Shown here piece after piece: positions 7,516 through 15,321 of a DNA stretch of 22,831 nucleotides. The position numbers were made by a program, and so were the translations under genes. The DNA is from PSLL01 sp964389705 (GTDB lineage: Bacteria; Desulfobacterota_D; UBA1144; Nemesobacterales; CSP1-2), in contig CAYMEO010000044.1 of assembly GCA_964389705.1 (NCBI GenBank), forward strand, positions 1-22,831. The letters are read 5' to 3'. Under the pieces are notes generated by a model. It saw nothing but the letters and a program-made list of their open reading frames with translations, made no database searches and was not told where the DNA came from. Positions within the stretch are counted from its first letter, which is position 1. Each line of letters opens with the position of its first letter.

Positions 7516-7516
7516 T
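7488..7516 (+). promoter_or_regulatory. Promoter of the trpFBA operon
   Basis: TTTACA at 7488-7493, a 17-base spacer and a perfect TATAAT at 7511-7516 make a strong sigma-70-type promoter. Transcription would be expected to begin near 7522-7524, only a few bases before the GTG of trpF at 7526, so the mRNA would be leaderless or nearly so. There is no Shine-Dalgarno before trpF, which agrees. No tryptophan-rich leader peptide or attenuator is present. Confidence 0.6.
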
Positions 7517-7525
7517 TATCTCTCT

Positions 7526-8140
7526 GTGGTTAAGATTAAAATCTGTGGAATTACTAATACAGAAGACGCCCTCTTAGCTGCAGACTTAGGAGCAGATGCG
7601 ATCGGGTTTATATTCTATAGGAAAAGCAAGAGGTATATTGAACCTCAGAGAGCACACGAGATTATTTCAAAATTGCCTCCGTTTATTACCACGGTCGGAG
7701 TTTTTGTGAATCAAGGATTAGATGAAATCAGAAGTATAAAAGATGAGGCGGAGTTTGATTTACTTCAGCTCCACGGAGATGAATCCCCGGATTTCTGCAA
7801 AAGATTTGGAAGAGGAGTGATAAAAACAATTCGAGTCAGAGAGGATATAAATCCAGAAGAAATTGAGTCATATCCCGTCCGGACAGTTCTCTTTGATACG
7901 TACTCAACAAAGGGATATGGAGGAACGGGGAAGAGTTTCAGTTGGGAGATTCTAAGGGGCTTAAACTCATCAAAAAGGATAATCCTTTCAGGCGGGCTTT
8001 CCCCGGAGAATGTGTCTCGGGCAATTCGGATAGTGAATCCCTACGGGGTCGATGTTAGCTCAGGCGTTGAGGATTATCCCGGAAAGAAGAACCCCGAAAG
8101 GTTAAAAAAATTCATAGAGGCGGTAAGAAATGAAACCTAA
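7526..8140 (+). CDS. trpF: Phosphoribosylanthranilate isomerase TrpF
   Basis: TrpF carries out the Amadori rearrangement of phosphoribosylanthranilate to CdRP, the third step of tryptophan synthesis. It is a cytoplasmic (beta/alpha)8 barrel. At 204 residues it is a normal length. KIKICGIT at the N terminus holds the general base C7; the general acid is D124 in VLFDTYS. The phosphate-binding C-terminal part shows ILSGGLSPENV and GVDVSSGVED, both typical. The start is GTG at 7526, since the family begins at K-I-K-I-C-G and there is no alternative upstream that keeps this. It overlaps trpB by 11 bases, so the two are coupled. trpC, trpD and trpE are not in the window and must lie elsewhere in the genome if the pathway is complete. 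Confidence 0.95.
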   Translation: MVKIKICGITNTEDALLAADLGADAIGFIFYRKSKRYIEPQRAHEIISKLPPFITTVGVFVNQGLDEIRSIKDEAEFDLLQLHGDESPDFCKRFGRGVIKTIRVREDINPEEIESYPVRTVLFDTYSTKGYGGTGKSFSWEILRGLNSSKRIILSGGLSPENVSRAIRIVNPYGVDVSSGVEDYPGKKNPERLKKFIEAVRNET

Positions 8141-9332
8141 ATTGAAACTCCCCGATGAAAGGGGATATTTCGGAATCTACGGCGGCAGATACGTTTCGGA
8201 AACCCTTATTCCTGCCTTAATCAATCTAGAAAGGGCTTATCTTGAGATAAAAGACGACCCGAAATTCAAAGAGGAACTAAACTATTACCTCAGAGAATAT
8301 GTCGGTCGCCCTACACCACTCTACTTTGCAGAGAGAATGACACAGGAGCTCGGCGGGGCAAAGATTTATCTAAAACGCGAAGACCTGGCACACACGGGCG
8401 CCCACAAGATTAATAACACTATGGGTCAGGCACTTCTTGCATCACGTATGGGAAAGAAGAGGATTATAGCGGAAACCGGAGCAGGACAGCATGGGGTGGC
8501 TACAGCTACAGTTGCCGCGCTTCTTAAGATGGAATGCGAGATATTTATGGGGCTTGAGGATACAAAGAGACAGGCTCTCAATGTAATCCGTATGAAGCTG
8601 CTTGGGGCTAGGGTAAGAGAGGTAGCCTCCGGAACCCAAACCCTTAAGGATGCGATGAATGAGGCTATGAGAGATTGGATAACAAATGTAAGAACGACAT
8701 TCTATATAATCGGAAGCGTAGCTGGACCGCATCCATACCCGATGATGGTAAGGGATTTTCAGTCCATAATTGGAAGAGAGGCAAAAGAGCAGATTCTCGA
8801 AAAAGAAGATAGGCTTCCAGACCTCCTTATTGCCTGTGTTGGAGGAGGATCAAACGCTATGGGACTTTTTTATCCATTTCTTGAAGACGAAACCGTAAAA
8901 ATGACCGGGATAGAGGCCGCAGGATTAGGACTTGAGACCGAGCAACATGCGGCAACCCTTGCTACCGGAAGGCCCGGGGTTCTCCACGGCAGCAAAACAT
9001 ACCTGCTCCAAGACAGAGACGGCCAGGTGAGGGGAACCCACTCAATAGCCCCAGGGCTTGATTACCCCGGAGTAGGTCCTGAGCACTCTTATCTAAAAGA
9101 CTCAGGGCGGGTTTCATATACCACTGTGACTGACAAAGAGGCCCTGGAGGGGTTTAAATTCCTCTCTCAAACCGAGGGAATAATCCCAGCCCTGGAGTCC
9201 GCCCATGCCGTGGCTTATGCCATGAAAATAGCCCCCGCGATGCCAAAGGGTTCGGTAATTATAATCTGTCTCTCAGGGCGCGGCGATAAGGACATTCAGG
9301 TCGTTACCAAGGCTCTAGAGGCGGAATTATAG
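8130..9332 (+). CDS. trpB: Tryptophan synthase beta chain TrpB
   Basis: TrpB condenses indole, channelled from TrpA, with L-serine to give L-tryptophan, using PLP. The 400-residue length is that of classical TrpB1. LKREDLAHTGAHKINN contains the Schiff-base lysine K93. AETGAGQHGVA holds the catalytic glutamate, and CVGGGSNAMG binds the cofactor phosphate. EHSYLKDSGRVSY and ICLSGRGDKD near the C terminus are also typical. The alpha-interface features of TrpB1 seem present, consistent with trpA directly downstream. The ATG at 8130 lies within the last codons of trpF. No anomaly noticed. Confidence 0.96.
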   Translation: MKPKLKLPDERGYFGIYGGRYVSETLIPALINLERAYLEIKDDPKFKEELNYYLREYVGRPTPLYFAERMTQELGGAKIYLKREDLAHTGAHKINNTMGQALLASRMGKKRIIAETGAGQHGVATATVAALLKMECEIFMGLEDTKRQALNVIRMKLLGARVREVASGTQTLKDAMNEAMRDWITNVRTTFYIIGSVAGPHPYPMMVRDFQSIIGREAKEQILEKEDRLPDLLIACVGGGSNAMGLFYPFLEDETVKMTGIEAAGLGLETEQHAATLATGRPGVLHGSKTYLLQDRDGQVRGTHSIAPGLDYPGVGPEHSYLKDSGRVSYTTVTDKEALEGFKFLSQTEGIIPALESAHAVAYAMKIAPAMPKGSVIIICLSGRGDKDIQVVTKALEAEL

Positions 9333-9383
9333 AACTTGAGGTTTCCATATCCTAAAGATAGACTTAATAAGACTTATAGGGTA

Positions 9384-10199
9384 ATGAGAATTCAGGATAA
9401 ATTTAAAGAACTCAAAGAAAGGAAAAAAGCGGCTTTAGTTACATACATTACAGCGGGTGACCCCTCTTTGGAATTAACACCGGATATAGTGCTCAATCTT
9501 GAAAAAAGCGGAGCCGATATAATCGAATTGGGGATTCCATTTTCAGACCCTATGGCCGATGGTCCTGCAATCCAACTCGCATCCGAAAGGGCGCTTCGCA
9601 GCGGTACGACACTAAATGGAGTGCTTGACACTATAGCCAAAATTAGAAAATACTCTGAAATTCCAATTATACTTTTTGGTTATTACAATCCATTTCTTTC
9701 CTATGGACTTCAAAAATTCTCTAGAGATGCGCGTGATGTGGGCGCAGATGGGATTATTGTAGTAGACCTTCCTCCCGAAGAGGCAGATGAATTTAAAATC
9801 CATACAGATAAAGTGGGGCTCGATATGGTGTTTCTCCTTGCCCCCACAAGTACACCCGAGAGGATGAGACTCGTTGGGGAGCGGGCAACCGGATTTGTCT
9901 ACTTAGTCTCTATAACCGGGGTTACGGGAGAAAGGCCAGATATGGATTATCCACTTGAAGCCCTCGTTGGGGAAATCAGGAGATATACGAGACTCCCTGT
10001 GGGGATTGGGTTTGGCATATCAACACCACAGCAGGCAGAAAAAATTGCTAAATTTGCGGATGCCGTGATTGTAGGAAGTGCCCTTGTTCGGGTAATTGAA
10101 AAGTACGGCAATAATGGAAAAGGGCTTTTCAGAGAAATTTCAGGATTTGTAAATGGGCTAAGCCTAGCATGCTATCGTACTTCCGAGTCTAAAGCCTAA
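9384..10199 (+). CDS. trpA: Tryptophan synthase alpha chain TrpA
   Basis: TrpA splits indole-3-glycerol phosphate into indole and glyceraldehyde 3-phosphate and passes indole to TrpB. Starting at ATG 9384 gives 271 residues beginning MRIQDKFKELKERKKAALVT, the normal family start. A frame open from a TTG at 9336 would add 16 unlike residues and is rejected. Catalytic E48 is in DIIELGIPFSDP and D59 in MADGPAIQ. Other marks are FLLAPTSTPER, FVYLVSITGVTGER and the phosphate loop GIGFGIST. It is 51 bases after trpB in the same operon. The last residues (LACYRTSESKA) are ordinary for a variable tail. Confidence 0.95.
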   Translation: MRIQDKFKELKERKKAALVTYITAGDPSLELTPDIVLNLEKSGADIIELGIPFSDPMADGPAIQLASERALRSGTTLNGVLDTIAKIRKYSEIPIILFGYYNPFLSYGLQKFSRDARDVGADGIIVVDLPPEEADEFKIHTDKVGLDMVFLLAPTSTPERMRLVGERATGFVYLVSITGVTGERPDMDYPLEALVGEIRRYTRLPVGIGFGISTPQQAEKIAKFADAVIVGSALVRVIEKYGNNGKGLFREISGFVNGLSLACYRTSESKA

Positions 10200-10245
10200 A
10201 TTTGGATATAAATGGACTTGTATCGAGGATTAGAATTATTTTGTG

Positions 10246-10268
10246 GGAGTAGGTTTGAGAACTACTCC
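10246..10268 (+). terminator. Hairpin downstream of trpA
   Basis: GGAGTAG (10246-10252) and CTACTCC (10262-10268) form a 7-bp perfect stem with a 9-base loop, 47 bases after trpA. No clear U tract follows (TACCGATTGATTATTTATTC), so it is at best an imperfect intrinsic terminator; an mRNA-stabilising hairpin is equally possible. Confidence 0.4.
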
Positions 10269-10321
10269 TACCGATTGATTATTTATTCATGTTCATTGGT
10301 GGCTAAATAGCTACAGTCTAA

Positions 10322-11656
10322 GTGCAAGACATGCAAGAAGAAGCAACAACGAGGTATCTATTTATAGGAAACTTTGACCCCTCTCTCTTTGGGCTTTCAG
10401 AGAGGGGAGAGGTCGTCTGGGTAAATTCATTTGAAGAGGCCCTACACCAAACGGGGGATTTTACAGTCATAGTAGTTGAGAAAGAACACTTCCCAGCCAA
10501 TGCTTCAAAGGAACTCTCCGCACATTTTCCCCAGACCCCGATAATCGTAACCAATAGCGAAAGACCGCAAGACCCACCTTCTTATACCAGATTTGTTTCC
10601 TTTCATAAGGTCCTCTCAGAGGAAATCGCACATGAAGAGAGGCTTGCAAGGATAGAGCTAAGGGTTGAAGAGCTAAGACGTCTGCACAGTGAAGCAAAAA
10701 AGATGCTGATTCTCCTTCATGACAATCCCGACCCAGACTCAATTGCAAGCGCCTTGGCCCTTAGAACTCTGCTTAAAAGAAATCGTCAGACTGCCATAAT
10801 CGGACACCTAGGAGAGAAAATATCCCGCCCCGAAAATGTCGCTATGATAGAGCTCCTTGAGATTGACCTTGAGAAGCTCGTTCCGGCAGACATAAAGGAG
10901 TTTGACTCAATTGCGCTTGTTGATGTTCAGCCGCCCTATTTTGGAAATCTCATCGAAGGGGTTGATACTGTGATTGACCATCATCCTCAGGTAGCCTCTT
11001 ATAAAACCCGTTTCTCTGAGATAAGGGCCCAAGAGGGCGCAACCTCCACTATTCTTACCGAATTTCTCCGCGCGGCGCAGATGGAAATATCAGAAAGACT
11101 CGCCACCGCGCTTCTTTATGGAATAAAAACCGATACAATATCACTGAATCGCGATGCAAACCCAGATGATATTGAGGCCTTTACCTTTCTTTATCCGATT
11201 GCAAATCTGGGACTCCTCAGGCGCATTGAGCGCGCGGAGATGCCTCCGTCCGAAATAAGGCTATTTGGTCAGGCCCTTGCCAATCACTGGGTGTCGCAGG
11301 GGATTTTTTTTGGCAATCTAGGAAGGGTAAAAAGGGAATACCTAATCCCCAAGATGGCCGATTTCGGCATCCAAGTAAAGGGAGTCGAGTGGTCTGTGGC
11401 CCTTGGTATAGTCGGCAACTCCCACCTGGTTATTTCTGTAAGAAATGTGGGGTATGTAAAAGGGGCAGGACGGCTTCTAAGGAGTATCTTTGGGGAAATT
11501 GGGAGTGCAGGCGGGCATAGGTCTGCCGCAAAGGCCATTATTCCTCTAAAAAGGGTAAGAAAGATCCTCGGTCGCGCCACACAGGAGCGCATTAACAAGT
11601 GGGTTACCGAACTCCTTGTCAAAGCAGTTACAGAAAAGACAGAAGAGAGTGGATAG
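10322..11656 (+). CDS. DHH/DHHA1 phosphoesterase with an extra N-terminal domain
   Basis: The C-terminal two thirds (about 125-440 of 444) is a DHH-family phosphoesterase of the NrnA/RecJ-like group, which cleaves nanoRNA, cyclic-dinucleotide products or pAp. The metal-site residues are all visible: LLHDNPDPDSIASA (H133, D137, D139), ALVDVQPP (D201), VIDHHP (D219-H221) and GIKTDTISL (D271). The DHHA1 substrate domain carries GSAGGHRSAAKA. Residues 1 to about 105 are additional: strands FTVIVVEKE and TPIIVTNS, then RFVSFHKVL, in an alternating order that recalls a receiver domain without its phospho-acceptor aspartate; a glycine-rich TrkA-N motif is absent. A short charged helix (105-125) links them. 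Start codon is GTG 10322 or ATG 10331; neither has a clear ribosome site. Exact substrate unknown. Confidence 0.8.
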   Translation: MQDMQEEATTRYLFIGNFDPSLFGLSERGEVVWVNSFEEALHQTGDFTVIVVEKEHFPANASKELSAHFPQTPIIVTNSERPQDPPSYTRFVSFHKVLSEEIAHEERLARIELRVEELRRLHSEAKKMLILLHDNPDPDSIASALALRTLLKRNRQTAIIGHLGEKISRPENVAMIELLEIDLEKLVPADIKEFDSIALVDVQPPYFGNLIEGVDTVIDHHPQVASYKTRFSEIRAQEGATSTILTEFLRAAQMEISERLATALLYGIKTDTISLNRDANPDDIEAFTFLYPIANLGLLRRIERAEMPPSEIRLFGQALANHWVSQGIFFGNLGRVKREYLIPKMADFGIQVKGVEWSVALGIVGNSHLVISVRNVGYVKGAGRLLRSIFGEIGSAGGHRSAAKAIIPLKRVRKILGRATQERINKWVTELLVKAVTEKTEESG

Positions 11657-11706
11657 GTGATTTATGAATTAATTCATGGCTAGTTAAAAAATAGCGGAGG
11701 TGGGAG

Positions 11707-12261
11707 ATGGACTTTATTCAAAGGGATAAGATCTCGCTTATTGTCGTTGATATGCAGGAAAAACTCATGAATGCAATCCCGGAAGATAGGAGAGAGTCGG
11801 TTACAAGAAACTCCAAAATCTTAATAGAGACTGCAAAAATACTGGGAATTCCAATCACAGTCACAGAGCAATACCCTAAGGGATTGGGATTAACTATTGG
11901 TGAGATCAAAGAGGCCATCGGAGATGAACTAAAGCCTATTGAAAAGCTCGTCTTTAGTTGTGCAAGGTCTTCAGACTTTAATGTAGCTCTAAAAAACACA
12001 AAGAGAGCAGAGGTGCTTATGTGCGGCATAGAAACCCATGTATGCGTCCTTCAGACGGTACTGGACTTGATTAAAGACGGATACAAGGTCTATATCCCTG
12101 CCGATGCTGTAACATCAAGAAAGGAGCTTGATTGGGAAACGGGAATAAAATTCATGGATAGGGCCGGAGCCGTTGTAGGCACGACCGAAACGTTTGTGTT
12201 TCAACTGCTTGAGCGCGCAGGAACAGAAGAGTTCAAAAAGATTTCAAAGCTGATTAAATAA
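11707..12261 (+). CDS. Isochorismatase-family cysteine hydrolase
   Basis: This 184-residue protein has the isochorismatase/nicotinamidase fold with the triad D15 (SLIVVDMQEKL), K80 (IEKLVFSC) and C113 (CGIETHVCVLQTV), the last in the conserved C-G-x-E-T-x-x-C setting. TEQYPKGLG matches the YcaC/ISOC1-like hydrolases of unknown substrate better than true nicotinamidase (no metal-binding D-x-H before the lysine) or isochorismatase (no aryl carrier domain). A strong Shine-Dalgarno (GGAGGTGGGAG) precedes ATG 11707. It follows the DHH gene by 50 bases and could be cotranscribed. It ends 4 bases from the convergent dehydrogenase gene. Substrate not assignable. Confidence 0.85.
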   Translation: MDFIQRDKISLIVVDMQEKLMNAIPEDRRESVTRNSKILIETAKILGIPITVTEQYPKGLGLTIGEIKEAIGDELKPIEKLVFSCARSSDFNVALKNTKRAEVLMCGIETHVCVLQTVLDLIKDGYKVYIPADAVTSRKELDWETGIKFMDRAGAVVGTTETFVFQLLERAGTEEFKKISKLIK

Positions 12262-12265
12262 CTTA

Positions 12266-13291
12266 CTACCTCTGGGGTTCGACAATCACCTTGATAGAAT
12301 CCTTTGCCTCGGCAACCATCTGGAAGCCCCGTCCCGCCTCGGCTAAGGGAAGCCGGTGCGTAACCATATCCTTTACGTTCACGCGTCGAGACCGGATAAG
12401 CTCTATGGCTACGGCAATATCTGCGGGGCTTGCAGCATAAGAGCTGGTCATAGTAACCCCATCCCACCAGAGTTCATCAAACGGTATTGAGACCTTGGTT
12501 CCCGGATTTACTGGGGCAAAGAATAGGATAGTGCCGCCCCGATCCACAGAGCCAAAGGACTGTTCAATAGCCGATAATGCGCCGGTGCAGACAATAACGA
12601 GGTCGGCAAGCCTTCCATCGTTAATCTCACGAAGACGCTTCGGCACATCCTCCTTAGCATGAATGGCGGCATCGGCTCCAAACCGCAGCGCCGCCTCAAG
12701 CCTGTATTCGTTTATATCCGTTGCAACGATGCGTCCCGCGCCTTGAGAGATCGCAACCTGAAGATGAAGTAGTCCTGTAATGCCACTTCCAATAATGAGC
12801 ACACTACTGCCTGTTTGAAACCCTGCCAGCCTCTGACCGCGTATAGCGCAACCAAGAGGCTCTATAAATGACCCCTCTTCAAAAGAAACACTCTCGGGGA
12901 GAAGAAACACCCCACGATCAACATTTATGGCAGGTACACGGATGTATTCTGCAAATCCCCCTGGATCAAAATGGGTGGTTCGCAGTGTATCACATACTGA
13001 GTGATTACCCCTCAGACAGTAGTGGCAAGTATTGCAGGGAACATGATGTGTTGCAAAGACCCTGTCTCCAACCTTGAATTTACTGATGCCCTCCCCTACC
13101 TCAACTACCTCGCCCGCAATCTCATGTCCAAGCACAATAGGGGCCTTGCGTATGCGATACCATTCCATTACATCGCTCCCACAAATCCCGCTTGCCCAAA
13201 CGCGTATTAGGATCTCACCGGGACCAATCCTTGGAGTCGGCACCTCCTCAAGACGTACATCTCGGTTGTTATAGTACATAGCTACACGCAT
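12266..13291 (-). CDS. Zinc-dependent medium-chain alcohol/polyol dehydrogenase
   Basis: From ATG 13291 the protein has 341 residues of the medium-chain dehydrogenase family. Catalytic zinc ligands are C38 (GICGSD), H56-E57 (GHEIAGEV) and E144 (FIEPLGCAI). The structural zinc site has C86, C89, C92 and C100. The Rossmann motif is GSGITG (168-173), followed by D192 in ATDINEYR, which favours NAD over NADP. The pattern is like sorbitol or threonine dehydrogenases; no residue set lets me name the substrate. It lies 58 bases downstream of the LsrF-like gene on the same strand and is likely cotranscribed, so its substrate may be a sugar or keto compound handled by that aldolase (inference). A TTG six codons earlier is an alternative start. 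ATG 13279 is another. Confidence 0.88.
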   Translation of the reverse strand: MRVAMYYNNRDVRLEEVPTPRIGPGEILIRVWASGICGSDVMEWYRIRKAPIVLGHEIAGEVVEVGEGISKFKVGDRVFATHHVPCNTCHYCLRGNHSVCDTLRTTHFDPGGFAEYIRVPAINVDRGVFLLPESVSFEEGSFIEPLGCAIRGQRLAGFQTGSSVLIIGSGITGLLHLQVAISQGAGRIVATDINEYRLEAALRFGADAAIHAKEDVPKRLREINDGRLADLVIVCTGALSAIEQSFGSVDRGGTILFFAPVNPGTKVSIPFDELWWDGVTMTSSYAASPADIAVAIELIRSRRVNVKDMVTHRLPLAEAGRGFQMVAEAKDSIKVIVEPQR

Positions 13292-13349
13292 GTTGTTGGT
13301 TAATAGCAAGATTGGCTAATTATTACAAGAAGCTAGAATTCACAAATAG

Positions 13350-14165
13350 CTACCCACTAGCCGCTCTTTTAATCTCTCCGTCTTTAAGGCTTCTAAAGAG
13401 TTCGTGCGCCTCCCTATGCGTGTAGTTCTCATGGACAACGGCACGAATAGCCCTAATCATAGCTACTGGATAATCCGATTGCCAGATGTTTCTACCCATA
13501 TCAACCCCTACGGCACCCCGCTGAATGGCGTTATAGGCCATCTCTAAGGCGTCGAATTCCGTCGCAAGCTTTGGTCCCCCTGCTATGACTATAGGTACCG
13601 GACAACTCTCGGTAACTTTTTCGAAGTCTTCACAGTAATAGGTCTTGACAAGATGTGCCCCTAATTCAGCGGCGATTCGGCAGCATAGGGACAGAAATCG
13701 GGCGTCTCTTTTTTCAAGCTCCCTGCCTACAGCCGTAATGGCTAAGACGGGAATGCCGTATTCCTCGCCCTGATTGACAAGCTCTGCCAGGCTAAGCAAA
13801 GTCTGACGCTCATATTCGGTTCCTACAAAGATCGATAAACCGACCCCGGCAACATTTAGACGGATGGCATCCTTAATAGAAGTAGATATTCCCTCATTGG
13901 CAAGTGATGGACCAATAATACTTGCGCCACCAGATACGCGCAAAACCACGTTTATCCCGGAATTGGGGTCAACAGATGTCCGAAGAATCCCCCGCGTGAG
14001 CATCAGAGAGTCGGCATAAGGAATCAAAGGCTCTATGGTTTTTCGCGGAACCTCCAATTTGGTTGTAGGCCCAAGAAAGTATCCATGGTCTACCGCAAGC
14101 ATAACGGCGCGGCCTGTGTCGGGTCTAATAATCCGTGCCATACGGTTTTTCATTCCCCAGTCCAT
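13350..14165 (-). CDS. LsrF-like class I aldolase/thiolase (DhnA/DeoC-LacD fold)
   Basis: The 271-residue protein closely follows E. coli LsrF, the 3-hydroxy-5-phosphonooxypentane-2,4-dione thiolase of autoinducer-2 breakdown: DWGMKNRMARI, AVDHGYFLGPTT, LMLTRGILR, HLVKTYYCE, CPVPIVIAGG and GVDMGRNIWQSDYPVAM. K174 in VKTYY should be the Schiff-base lysine. It lacks the roughly 30-residue N-terminal segment of E. coli LsrF; an in-frame TGA just upstream of the ATG shows that this is the real start, and GAGGTG precedes it. None of lsrA, B, C, D, G, K or R is nearby, so AI-2 processing is not supported by context. The related enzyme of archaeal aromatic synthesis (ADH synthase) and DhnA aldolases are alternatives. 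Paired with the downstream zinc dehydrogenase, it more likely works on another phosphorylated sugar or diketone. Confidence 0.8.
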   Translation of the reverse strand: MDWGMKNRMARIIRPDTGRAVMLAVDHGYFLGPTTKLEVPRKTIEPLIPYADSLMLTRGILRTSVDPNSGINVVLRVSGGASIIGPSLANEGISTSIKDAIRLNVAGVGLSIFVGTEYERQTLLSLAELVNQGEEYGIPVLAITAVGRELEKRDARFLSLCCRIAAELGAHLVKTYYCEDFEKVTESCPVPIVIAGGPKLATEFDALEMAYNAIQRGAVGVDMGRNIWQSDYPVAMIRAIRAVVHENYTHREAHELFRSLKDGEIKRAASG

Positions 14166-14212
14166 ATGAATTACACCTCACTTTTGTATCTTATATTTTT
14201 AGCCTTTTAGAG

Positions 14213-14241
14213 AATTTAAAATAAGCCAGGGAAAAAGTCAA
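14213..14241 (-). promoter_or_regulatory. Promoter of the aldolase-dehydrogenase unit
   Basis: On the minus strand TTGACT (plus 14236-14241), a 17-base spacer and TAAATT (plus 14213-14218) form a good sigma-70-type promoter. The leader would be about 40 bases and includes the GAGGTG before ATG 14165. Its -35 box sits 7 bases from the -35 box of the divergent oxidase promoter. Confidence 0.5.
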
Positions 14242-14248
14242 CAGATTC

Positions 14249-14277
14249 TTGACAGGATGTTGGAAACTGCTTAAACT
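14249..14277 (+). promoter_or_regulatory. Promoter of the terminal oxidase operon
   Basis: TTGACA at 14249-14254, a 17-base spacer and TAAACT at 14272-14277 make a strong promoter reading toward the SCO gene. The leader would be about 185 bases, long enough to hold a short reading frame and control elements. The whole 304-base gap (14166-14469) otherwise holds A+T-rich sequence without a recognised RNA element. Confidence 0.55.
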
Positions 14278-14401
14278 AAGTCTCTAAGATTTCCTTATTA
14301 TAATTAGGATAATCTCAAATATGGAATAACCTCAAGATTCAATATAGCATAGCCTGCTTTTAATCTCCGGTGTATCAACAAATATTAAGGATTGGAGAAT
14401 C

Positions 14402-14494
14402 ATGGCTAAAGGCAGATTTCGTGTGATGATAGAGGTGAATTTTGGAAGGGAGGAGCAATCAATTCTAAGATGCCCTGGTATTTATTCACTTTAG
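14402..14494 (+). CDS. Possible 30-codon upstream reading frame overlapping the SCO start
   Basis: An ATG at 14402 preceded by GGATTGGAGA opens a frame of 30 codons, MAKGRFRVMIEVNFGREEQS and ten more, ending at TAG 14492-14494, which is 25 bases into the SCO gene. The Shine-Dalgarno of SCO (GGGAGGAG) lies inside it. It could be a leader peptide for translational coupling, or chance; the peptide resembles nothing I know. Confidence 0.25.
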   Translation: MAKGRFRVMIEVNFGREEQSILRCPGIYSL

Positions 14495-15321
14495 AAATCA
14501 TAAAAAAGAGCCTTCTAATTTTCGTTTTCTTGATTTGTTGCTCCTCTGCCTACGCCATCACAAACGCAGCAGATGTAAAGGACGTAGGAATTGACGAAAG
14601 GCTAGGCAGTTACATTCCGCTTGACCTTGCTTTCCGTGATGAACGTGGTAACCCCGTGAGACTCAAAGATTTCTTTCAGGATGAAAAACCTGTAATTCTA
14701 ACCCTTAATTATTACGAATGCCCGCTGCTATGTACTTATGTCTTAAATGGAGTACTAGAGGGAGTAAATAAACTAGACTCCCTTTCTTTAGGACGGGATT
14801 TCAGAATAGTAACGGTGAGTTTTAATCCCTCGGAGACGCCTGAGCTTGCGAGGAAAAAGGCAGCTAATTACCTCAAGGAGCTAAAGAACGTTCAATCTTC
14901 TCAAAAAGATTGGTATTTTCTTACAGGAGACAAAGAAAACATAGATAGACTTACACAGGCAGTGGGATTTAGATACAAAAAGGACGGCGATCAGTTTGCA
15001 CACCCGTCGGTTGTAGTCATTCTCACCCCACAAGGGGAAATATCACGTTACTTTTATGGAATCCAATACCAGCCAAAGGATCTTCGGCTTGCACTCCTTG
15101 AGGCGTCAAAGGGCAAGATAGGTTCTTCTAGAATCCTCAATCAGATTCTGCTTTATTGCTATCACTTTGACCCGGTTGGAAGAAAGTACGCTCTTCAAGC
15201 GCTTAATATCGTAAAGGCCGGAGGATTAATAACTCTTTTACTCGTCGGGTATTTCCTTGCCTATTTTTGGAAAAGAGAGAAAAAAAGGGTCTATGGAGGT
15301 TTAAATCAGAAAGATGCCTAG
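14470..15321 (+). CDS. SCO1/SenC-family copper chaperone for cytochrome oxidase
   Basis: SCO proteins deliver copper to, or reduce, the CuA site of oxidase subunit II at the outer face of the membrane. The 283-residue protein has a signal anchor (residues 11-29), a thioredoxin-like domain with the copper ligands C84 and C88 (YYECPLLCTYV) and H178 (FAHPSVVV), and a second membrane helix near 250-267 followed by a basic tail. The C-terminal helix occurs in SCO proteins encoded with caa3-type oxidases. ATG 14470 is the only methionine start; GGGAGGAG lies 14 bases upstream, a slightly long spacing. The gene overlaps coxB by 8 bases, so copper insertion and the copper subunit are made together. 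Confidence 0.92.
   Translation: MPWYLFTLEIIKKSLLIFVFLICCSSAYAITNAADVKDVGIDERLGSYIPLDLAFRDERGNPVRLKDFFQDEKPVILTLNYYECPLLCTYVLNGVLEGVNKLDSLSLGRDFRIVTVSFNPSETPELARKKAANYLKELKNVQSSQKDWYFLTGDKENIDRLTQAVGFRYKKDGDQFAHPSVVVILTPQGEISRYFYGIQYQPKDLRLALLEASKGKIGSSRILNQILLYCYHFDPVGRKYALQALNIVKAGGLITLLLVGYFLAYFWKREKKRVYGGLNQKDA

Noticed and set aside
7253..7525. trp attenuator or tryptophan riboswitch-like leader
   Set aside because: No Trp-rich peptide, no competing hairpins and no T tract; the predicted transcript starts right at trpF.
13350..14165. Autoinducer-2 (lsr) degradation locus
   Set aside because: Only an LsrF-like gene is present; none of the transport, kinase, isomerase or repressor genes is nearby.
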